The translations under genes and the position numbers were made by a program. 64,000 nucleotides of DNA from Pomphorhynchus laevis. Taxonomy: Eukaryota; Acanthocephala; Palaeacanthocephala; Echinorhynchida; Pomphorhynchidae. The notes under the pieces are model-generated. The model did no database searches. It saw only the letters and a list, made by a program, of their open reading frames with translations, and was not told where the DNA came from. The stretch is from assembly GCA_012934845.2 (NCBI GenBank), contig WNNJ02000652.1, positions 62,001 through 126,000 of the forward strand, read 5' to 3'. Positions 47,150 through 56,500 of the stretch are shown piece by piece; position 1 is the stretch's first letter; every line of letters starts with the position of its first letter.

Positions 47150-47300
47150 TTAAACTCTTAACGATATGCTTTGTATTAGAAAAAGATACACTATATAATC
47201 AAATTTCATCAGAGGATATACGTCATTAGCATGTATTTGGCCCCGCTGTAATGTTGGGTTTAAGTAATAGTGGCCGAAACCCGATAACATCAAAATAACA
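47150..47300 (+). repeat. PLE 3' tail copy, truncated
   Basis: It has TTAGCATGTATTTGGCCCCG, CTGTAATGTTGGGTTTAAG and GTGGCCGAAACCCGATAACATC and then stops, cut just inside the second pairing strand. Confidence 0.65.
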
Positions 47301-47339
47301 TTTTTCCTTACGGATATTTTTGATTGTCACCACATCAAT

Positions 47340-47430
47340 TCAAAATATCGGGTGAAATGATAAATTTCAGAAGAAGAAAAAATTCTTCTTCTGAATTTAT
47401 CGGATAAATTCAGAAGAAGAAGTTTTTAAC
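47340..47430. repeat. Purine-rich hairpin
   Basis: AGAAGAAGAAAAAATTCTTC TTCTGAATTTATC is followed by a further direct repeat GATAAATTCAGAAGAAGAAG, giving a stable local hairpin within a simple GAA-rich sequence. Confidence 0.5.
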
Positions 47431-47779
47431 CACACCAAGAAGAAATAAAAATAAATTCAATAACATTTAAATAAATTTTATTTTTAAATTTAATAAAGTT
47501 TTTTATTAAACGAGTTAAACTACAATGCTAAATCAAAGTTTATCAAAATAAAGTTGGATAAAACCTGTTTGATACAACATTTTTGTTACTCTGTGAAGCG
47601 GTTTGGAACGTGTCTTTACATCAAAATATCTCGTATTTCATTAAAAGGATCTGAATCGTCTACTAATGTTAAACTAATATTCTATTATATGATAGCTTAC
47701 TAACATTGAAAATGTCTCTCGGAGTTTTATATGAGAAAAAAGGATTAATACATTAAAATATATGGATAGAATTCATACC

Positions 47780-47910
47780 TAACTTAGGTATGTTGATGAC
47801 TCATTCATTCTTTTGATGACACCGTTAGAGCCAGATTTAAACTTGGATAAACTAAATAACGCAGATAAAAATATTCTACGAACATTTTATTCGTCCAATA
47901 TACTGTTGCA
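47780..47910 (+). mobile_element. Possible PLE RT palm scrap (RYVDD)
   Basis: One frame reads LRYVDDSFILLMTPLEPDLN and LDKLNNADKNILRTFYSSN. RYVDDSFIL is the classical Penelope-type RT catalytic box, and here the two Asp residues are intact. The flanks give no further RT blocks, so only a scrap remains. Confidence 0.4.
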
Positions 47911-48569
47911 GATTGCAATACGCGGTCACGGTAGTGCTATAGATCAGATACAATAGTAGCTGTGAAGTATTTATATATTTTCAAGGTAAATTGCATACAT
48001 TTACTCTTTATTACAATTTATTCACTTAACATAGAGGTATGTGTCTTAGCTATTCTGATCTCAAAACAAAATTAATAGAAATAGATCGGGCTAGAGCGAT
48101 ATACTTGCATTGTTCGCAAATATGTGATCCAAGGGTATATTGGAAAATGAAGTAGTTAAAATATGATTCTTTAGATTACATAAAATTTCTGGCAAACATG
48201 GGAAGATTTAGAAACTAAACACGGCACTGAAGATACTTTACGAGACATGCTATGAATTCGAAGATCAGTACAGGCAACCTACAAAGTCCAAGTTAACAAT
48301 ATGGCTGTCAAATGATACTTTCTATTCTAATTTCAAACACAAATGATGCCGAGGTTATTTATCTGCTATTCACAGTAAATATAAATACTGCAAGCAATAA
48401 CTCTATTTTAAGTGTCGAATATTTATTTCTTAATTTTTATTTAGTTAGATTCTTTCCAAATTGGAAAGAACCGAACTCAAGATCGCAAAATGTTTATCGC
48501 CAATTCACTTTCTTAAAGTGTGTAAGAGAGAAAATACTGTACCTGTATGCTCCAGAGCATACAGGTAAA

Positions 48570-48880
48570 TCTGATGACTATTTTATAATGCACGCTACTT
48601 TAATCCTATCTATAAGTTAACAGCAGTACGCTACATTTCAGTATTGGTTCACATCATCAGCTACTGATCCAATACCTACATTTTACTTTTTGATTCTTTT
48701 TATCTTGGTTAACGATTACTTGACTCCTCTGATGTATCGACAATTAGATTCAATGAATTACTTTTCGTCTTACATTTTGCAAATTTAATTAAAATAATTT
48801 ATAATTTCAAATTAAATCAGCATCAGCGTTGGTGGGGAAGGCACAACGTTTAATTTGGAAACCTACCGTTACATATATGA
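48570..48880. repeat. Dispersed repeat R2, copy 1
   Basis: About 300 bp from CGCTACTTTAATCCTATCTA through CAACAGCAGT-like and CCTAC blocks to GGTGGGGAAGGCACAACG. It matches 58260-58570 over its whole length and 48960-49140 in part. No coding capacity is seen. Confidence 0.65.
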
Positions 48881-48959
48881 AATTACTTGCAATTTTCAAA
48901 CTAATCATCTAATGTTTGTTTCTCTATTTTAAGTTGATATGATTGTTAATTCGTTGTTG

Positions 48960-49140
48960 CAATTGATATTTTGATAACTATTTTTTAATCTACACATTGC
49001 TTTAATTCCATTTATAAGCCAACAGTAGTACACTAAATTTGAGAATTGGTAGACCTCATCAGATATTAATCCAATACCTACGTTTCACGGTTTGCTCTTT
49101 TAATGTTGGTTGACGAATAATCGACTCGTCTTAATTGAAA
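48960..49140. repeat. Dispersed repeat R2, partial copy 2
   Basis: Begins ATTGATATTTTGATAACTAT and ends ATAATCGACTCGTCTT; shares the R2 core with copies 1 and 3. Confidence 0.65.
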
Positions 49141-49299
49141 GCATTTATGAATTCAAAATATTAAGAATTTTAAATTTTCTAGATGTGCCTCGCATGTAAG
49201 TAATTTGATTTTAAAATTTGCAATTTCTAATGAATCTTGTTTAATTTCTTCTCTTAAATGTTTGGCATCATATAAAGCATATTGACATCATAAATATAC

Positions 49300-49375
49300 A
49301 GTTGAGGATTGTAAATACGCGGTCACGGTAGTTTTATAGATCTGAGAAAGTAGTAGCTGTGAAGTATTAAGATAT
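49300..49375. repeat. Short duplicate of 47.93 kb
   Basis: The block ATACGCGGTCACGGTAGT with a following GTAGCTGTGAAGTATT is shared with 47925-47985. Origin unknown. Confidence 0.55.
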
Positions 49376-49649
49376 TTTATGTACTAATATTTTTAATAAT
49401 TTTGACATCATACAAAGCAATGTCATTCGTTAATCTTTTGTTGAGAAAACACCTTTTATCTGTAGATATTGTAATATTTGTGAATTTAAAACCTGTTTAC
49501 ATTTACTGAAAATAAAAGCGTATATTAAAAAACAAGCTTTGATACTAAGAAGTAAAATAAAAATATTTTTTTAAAACGGGTCACTAAATATTCAACATTT
49601 TCATCGTTGATTCTCAAATTTACAAATAGATGAAAGAAGTAAAATGAAA

Positions 49650-50345
49650 ATATTGAAGATACAAAATAACCGTTTACAGCTACGAGATTTGAGCCAATGT
49701 TACTTACAAACTGTATGGAAGACGGAAAATATGAAAATTACATAATTTGATTTTAAAAGGTAATAAATCTTATGATTTATTGTCTAGTGATTATTTCAAT
49801 AAAGTTATTTATTATTAATTGAGTTATATCATTATACAACAACAGTGGCTAAGAATTTTTCTCGCTTCTCTGATATGGTGGGCATACAACTGAATTACAT
49901 AAAAGAAACAGACTACTTGAATAATGTTATGCATCACTAAATAGACACCTCGGAATATTAGAAAACTTGGAGGTAATTAGGAGGATATGATAATTCGAAT
50001 TCCGATATTTCAAAATAATTATTTATTTTTTAGTACCTAAAATATAGAAAAGAAAAAAGATGTAAACGCCATTATTGATAAGCTACATATGGCAATGCTT
50101 ACTATAGCAATACAAGTAAGACTTTTCATTATGCAACTTGTGCTTATAGTGTATGTAACCATTAATGGTTGGTACATAGACTACAGAAGAAATATATAGA
50201 ACAAGTACACCATCTCTTTTATATATGGTTTTATGCATACTTATTACAAGTCTGGAAGAATGCGAATACAATTTTATATAATATCAATTGCTTATTAAAA
50301 GTCTGGAAGAATGCGAATACAATTTAATATAATATCAATTGCGTA
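49650..50345 (-). mobile_element. Unclassified dispersed element R1, inverted copy
   Basis: This is the reverse complement of about 13060-13720, nearly identical throughout (for example GGCATACAACTGAATTACAT and ACTTGGAGGTAATTAGGAGG). It includes the tandem TGCGAATACAATTTA units at 50265-50345. It has no transposase and no clear terminal inverted repeats. Confidence 0.75.
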
Positions 50346-50510
50346 TAAAAATTATTGAAGATACAAAATAACTCTTGACCGCTACGAGATTTGAGCCAAT
50401 GCTACTTACACACTGTGAAAGACGGAAAATATGAAAATTACATAATTTGATTTTAAAAGGTAATAAATCTTATGTGATTATTTCGATTTAGCAATTTTTG
50501 ATTAGTGAAT
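50346..50510. repeat. Solo unit related to R1 end and satellite
   Basis: AAGATACAAAATAACTCTTG through GGAAAATATGAAAATTACAT and TTTGATTTTAAAAGG repeats the R1 end at 49650-49760 and resembles the 155-bp satellite unit. Confidence 0.7.
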
Positions 50511-50780
50511 GCGTGTTAGATGATGATAATGTACGAGCTTGAATGTATATTTTATTTAAATATAATTGAAAAATGATATAAAAATGCATTAATATAAACA
50601 AAATTAATTTGATAAAAGTCTAGCTTTGATAGTGACGCGTTGAGAAATAAAAATAAAAAGGAATGAAAACATTAAAAAATTAGTTTTTTTTTCACGAATT
50701 TAATCATAACGATAAGGCGAAGTTTATCAAAATAAAGTTGGATCAAAAATGAGTTGAATGATTGTTATAAAACTCTAAAA

Positions 50781-51855
50781 GATACATAATAACCGTTCAG
50801 TGCCGACTAAGATTGTTAAAAAATCCTCCTTGATGTTTATAATTTATACGAGATTAAAGACGATGTTAAAGGCACACTGTGGAAAAAGGAAAATATGAAA
50901 ATTACAGAATTTGATTTTAACAGGTTATTCTTAAAGATACATAATAACCGTTCAGTGTCGGCTAAGATTGTTAAAAAATCATCCTTGATGTTTATAATTT
51001 ATACGAGATTAAAGTCGATGTTAAAGACACACTGTGGAAAAAGGAAAATATGAAAATTACAGAATTTGATTTTAACAGGTTATTCTTAAAGATACATAAT
51101 AACCGTTCAGTGTCGGCTAAGATTGTTAAAAAATCATCCTTGATGTTTATAATTTATACGAGATTAAAGACGATGTTAAAGACACACAGTGGAAAAAGGA
51201 AAATATGAAAATTACAGAATTTGATTTTAACAGGATATTCTTAAAGATACATAATAACCGTTCAGTGCGGCTAAGATTGTTAAAAAATCGTCCTTGATGT
51301 TTATAATTTATACGAGATTAAAGCCGATGTTAAAGACACACTGTGGAAAAAGGAAAATATGAAAATTATAGAATTTGATTTTAACAGGTTATTCTTAAAG
51401 ATACATAATAACCGTTCAGTGTCGGCTAAGATTGTTAAAAAATCATCCTTGATGTTTATAATTTATACGAGATTAAAGCCGATGTTAAAGACACACAGTG
51501 GAAAAAGGAAAATATGAAAATTGCAGAATTTGATTTTAACAGGATATTCTTAAAGATAAATAATAACCGTTCAGTGTCGGCTAAGATTGTTAAAAAATCA
51601 TCCTTGTTGTTTATAGTTTATACGAGATTAAAGCCGATGTTAAAGACACTGTGGAAAAAGGAAAATATGAAAATTACAGAATTTGATTTTAACAGGTTAT
51701 TCTTAAAGATACATAATAACCGTTCAGTGTCGGCTAAGATTGTTAAAAAATCATCCTTGATGTTTATAATTTATACGAGATTAAAGACGATGTTAAAGAC
51801 ACACAGTGGAAAAAGGAAAATATGAAAATTACAGAATTTGATTTTAACAGGTTAT
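50781..51855. repeat. 155-bp satellite, seven tandem units
   Basis: Units start at 50781, 50936, 51091, 51246, 51400, 51555 and 51708, each opening with GATACATAATAACCGTTCAG or a close variant and ending near TTTGATTTTAACAGG. Lengths are 155 bp except 154 and 153 in the fifth-from-start and sixth units. Divergence between units is low. The reading frame seen across two units is a by-product of a 153-bp unit. Confidence 0.92.
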
Positions 51856-53457
51856 AGATCTTATGATTTAATGTCTACTGATTATTTCGATTGAGTTATT
51901 TTTGATTATAGCGTGTATCTACCGAAAAAAGAAAAAGAAAATTATTTTATTATTTCACAAACTTTCGACAACTTTCAAGTGTAATGCTTTCAAATGCTAT
52001 GCTTTCAAGTGTAATGAGTGTTATGCACAACCAACTGAACAAGAAAGAAACCAACACATACTCTGTTTTATATCACTAACAATTTTGCATCGCGTATATC
52101 GGTATGGCCAATTTCCAATTATTTATATTTTCCCTTCTATTGTGAATTGGAAATAGAAGGGAAATATAGAAGCATCCCTATTCTAATGGAGATGCTTCTA
52201 TATTTAAACTACGGAAGCTAAAATCTCTGTCATGTCAACAGAAATTTATTAACACATTTTATTCGAAAATGTGTGAAATAAATATTTTTATATTATTTAT
52301 ATATTTGATATTTAATGAAGAGTGTTATTAAACTCACTATACATATCGGTTTGGAGCAAAACAGAAAAGAATATAAAAATACATCAATTTGCAATCATGC
52401 GTTGAGCGATTGTGCATTAAAACTATTGAAGGTACTAACCGTTAAAAAATAAATAATTTTGATAGACTGAATATTTAATATTTTGTAAACAATAAGTTGG
52501 ATCAGTATGACCAATTTCCAACTATTTATATTCACTTCCGAATATAAATATTAAAAATAATAACTAAATTTTTTCCTTTAATTCCCTCTTAATTAAAAAA
52601 CATTAAATTTTCTGAATTTATTTATAAAACTTATCATGTAATAATATAATATATTTTAATTGTTAAATTATAAAAGTTTTTAAAAATCAATAATTAATGA
52701 GAAAAAGTATTAAAGTATATCACAGTTTCACTGTGGTAGAGTATTGATAATCAATATTACAGTATAATACTACATATTTATTATAATAAAATAAAATATA
52801 TAATATTTTTATAATATTTTAAAAGTATTTAATACTTTGAGGATAAATATTTTGGATAGACTGAATATTTTATATTTCGCCACAATAAATTGTATTACTT
52901 GAGTAGCCAAAGGACTACAACTTTTATTTAAAAATGAATAGCAAATTGTCAGCAATTTTAATTATTCAATTAAAATGTTTCTCTTAAAGAATTGTTCAAT
53001 TAAAAAATATTAATAATTCTTTTTGTTATTATTTTCTATTAAATTTAAAAAGTTTTATTTATGTTGTCTTTTAATCTATGCATTTGAGATAATTTCCAAT
53101 AAATAAATTATTTTTTCAATATTTCGTATATTTTACAAATGATTTTGAATCTATCTTGACTGAATACAAGTCCTTATCTGTATCCACTTGTTTATTAAAG
53201 CAAAGCTTTTACATAAATCGTGCACACGTAATGTTTGAATGCTTCTCTTGGCGAACCAAGAGAAGGCTAATGTTTTGCTATTATATATAGAATTCAAAAT
53301 GAACGATCATGGATATAATCGAAACTACAAAGAGCTTTATTCCACAATGTAGTCGAAAAATAAGAAAAGATAATTTAATATTATTTAAACTTTAGGACTA
53401 TTATTCAAAGCAAGTTGCTATTGTTGGACTAAAATAATCTGAAATGTCAATTTTACT
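51856..53457. other. Intergenic AT-rich region downstream of cystatin
   Basis: No gene is recognised. Two adjacent perfect palindromes lie at 52131-52206 (listed separately). The rest is AT-rich with no family match. Confidence 0.4.
52131..52206. repeat. Two adjacent hairpins
   Basis: The first pairs CCCTTCTATT with AATAGAAGGG over a loop of about 10 nt. The second pairs TATAGAAGCATC with GATGCTTCTATA over 14 nt. They share the AAATATAGAAG junction. Confidence 0.7.
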
Positions 53458-53589
53458 TCAGAAATAAGATAATGGGGAATTCCCAGACACCGATTTAACG
53501 ACATTTGAGAGTTCAACCGGTTTGCCCGTATGCTGCAGCGGTTTGTATATTCTTAAATGATGATAATCATTCGTCGTCTTGTCTTTCAC
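53458..53589 (-). CDS. Cystatin exon 4
   Basis: It encodes VKDKTTNDYHHLRIYKPLQH, TGKPVELSNVVK and ends SPLSYF with TGA; the acceptor is TTACATTTAG. Confidence 0.92.
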   Translation of the reverse strand: MKDKTTNDYHHLRIYKPLQHTGKPVELSNVVKSVSGNSPLSYF

Positions 53590-56500
53590 CTAAATGTAAA
53601 AAGCAAATAGGTAATGTTTTAATAAGCATTATATTTCGCACAAAATCCCTCCGTACTATCACCGTTATATATCGACTAAAATTCATCAAGCTATTTCAAG
53701 CTATATGGTCTTATGATTGTCATCAACTACTCACGACGTTATTTAATAACGTATTGATTATTAAAGTATGACGAAAGCTGTGAGCAGTAGCAAAATTTGT
53801 CGTAATATACAAATCAAATGCACATCAAATACTGCATATCAGCTAACATTATCTTGTAGAAATTACTATACCCGAAGAAATAGCATGTTAAATAATTGTT
53901 TTATACTAATATTACAATTATGTATTTATATATTTATATAAGAAAATATCTTAAAATGAGACTGTTTATCAAATACAGTCTTGATTAAGTATAGATTTTC
54001 CTATATTTGAAATAATGACTTTTATTTAAAGAACTAACCCTTTTATTTTGAAGGGGTCACTTAATTGATTTGATCAATTTGTACACTTTTGTCCGACTAT
54101 AATGATCTACTGCTTTGATTTAGTGTTCACTTATCTATTGGTAAACCCTGATCGATTTTGGTCAACTTTGCTCCCATAGTTAAATTAGAATTTTGGTTTA
54201 TAAAGTTATTTTATCATTACAAGAAAGGTTTTGAACAGAACGACAATTTCCATTTTATATGACCCAGTAAAACATAATTCTATTAATTCTATTAATGGTA
54301 CCAGCAATCAATATAGTCAGTTAATTATAAATCCAACGAAGATTTAATTATATAATGCTGTGATTAGCGTCTTTACGTAATTTATTAAAAATTATGTAAA
54401 AATTGATTTCTAATTAATTACTACTTAATAATTAGGGTGTTTATTAGATTAACTATATTCATATAAATGCTAATTATATTCATATTATTGACATGAATTG
54501 CAGGTCGACACAGTTTATATAATTGAAAATTTATGAAGTTATGAAAAATACGTAAAGAGAATTCAAGTGCATAAGTTCGATACCTTACAGAGCACTTTAT
54601 AGAAAAATTTTCGATTAAGAATTTCGTAGTAATAAATGAGAGGAAATAGTTGACAATGAAATAATTGCTGATTTGTTTAATAAAAGATAAAATCGTAATT
54701 GTACTTTATTAAGTTGGAACTCATGCAGGCTTATAATTTTTAATGGATTGTAATTTTAACAAAGTAACATTTTATAACAGAGTTGCATTATAGTTTTATC
54801 AATATTTCATCAATTATAGATGCCATTATGTTACATTACCTTGACAAAATAGTTGATGCCTGAAACAAATTGTGTTTTGTAGGAAACAACTTCCAGATTA
54901 TCAGTCTTTACTCGCAGATGTTTTTCTATATCACATTTGAGCTAAAACAGGTGTAATATAATTTCGTTTTCGAATAAGAGTTCAATTTGATTTTACAATG
55001 AATCAGATTAAATAAATTGAATTTTTAATAAAAGAATTTTAATTTAAAATTAAATTTTGAATTTGAATTTTATTTAATTATACTAAAATCCTATAAATTA
55101 TAAAATTATGTTAAATTTTATTAAAATTTTATATAATTCAAATAAAATTATAATTTAGAGTTAAAACAAATTCTATTTTCGCTTACCGTTTTAATAAGAT
55201 TTTGAATATCGACCAGATTATCCGTTCTTTCACCTGACAATCCACCGAGCTGAGTAAAAAATATAAAATAAATTAAACTTAAATTGAAAATTGAAATATA
55301 TTTAACGCAAAAACGATTTTACAGTAAAGAACGTCATTCTTCAAAGAGCAAATATAGGAAATTGTAAATCAATTTTACGACAATGCATTGTAAGATTTTG
55401 CTTAAAATCAAAATTCGAATTATTTATAAAAAATAATTTTATCACCACAAAAACGACTTTTATTGATAAATATCTAGAACAATCATCGATACTAACTTGA
55501 TATTTCTGCAAACAATCAATAAAATCTGATAGCTTAAAAAATATGCTGATCCAGAACAAATTTTATATAACACATGATATTTGCATTTCGTTTATCAAAT
55601 GAACTTTGATAACTAATAGAAGTAAATTACGTTTTTAGCAATCACCATGTATTGCTCAGGTGTTTATGTAAAAATATAAATAATTAAAAAATATATTTAT
55701 TTATGTAAAAATATAAATAAATGTAAATATAATTTTACATTTAAATATTAATGATAACAAAATTTAAAGACTTTGATGGCATTATAATATAGAAATTTCA
55801 ATTATATCAAAATATTTATATATGCCTTATATGATAATATAATAAAAATACTATATACGATATAATAGCGTATTACATTTTATTGAAAAATTCTATAAAA
55901 AATAGTTTTAATAAAAATACATCATATTTAAATATGTTTAATAAAATACATATTTTATAATATTAAAATATTAGTATTAAAGATTATTAGTACCATTATT
56001 AGTATTAAAATAGTATTAAAGACATATTTTATAGTATTGCAGCAAGAGTATTATCCATGATTGTCAATTAACTTTGTCTGTCATCTCACATACAAATAAA
56101 AAGTTACATTTTTGTGTACATAACATCAACAAATCAATCGTCTTCTTTATCAAAAGTCCAACCTACTTAACTGTTGGTTACTAAAATATTACTGACGATA
56201 TAAATAGTAGCTAACCAAGGAATATTTGCAAATAAAGACTTAACACCTGAAGTGAAGATTTACTGTCTCTAGGATATCTATTTCTAATTTAGTTAGAGAA
56301 ATGATGGATATCTTTGATAAAAGAAAAATGATTATTAGATTCATTAATTTTTAATACAATAGCAACATATTTAAAAGATACTTGAAATATATTTGAAAAT
56401 GTATTTGAAATCTTAAAGGAAAAAGTAGAGTATGACGCTACAATAGAACGTGCATAATGAGTATCTTTATAAATCTTAGGTTATAAATACAAGGAATCTG

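Noticed and set aside
48312-48620. Plus-strand open frame of 102 codons.
   Set aside because: AT-driven composition, no recognisable motif, and the end overlaps repeat R2.
51514-51825. Open frame of 103 codons with two similar halves.
   Set aside because: It lies in the 155-bp satellite; the frame spans two units only because one unit is 153 bp, and other units are out of frame.
53505-53771. Plus-strand open frame of 88 codons.
   Set aside because: It is antisense to the cystatin last exon, whose spliced frame has clear family motifs.
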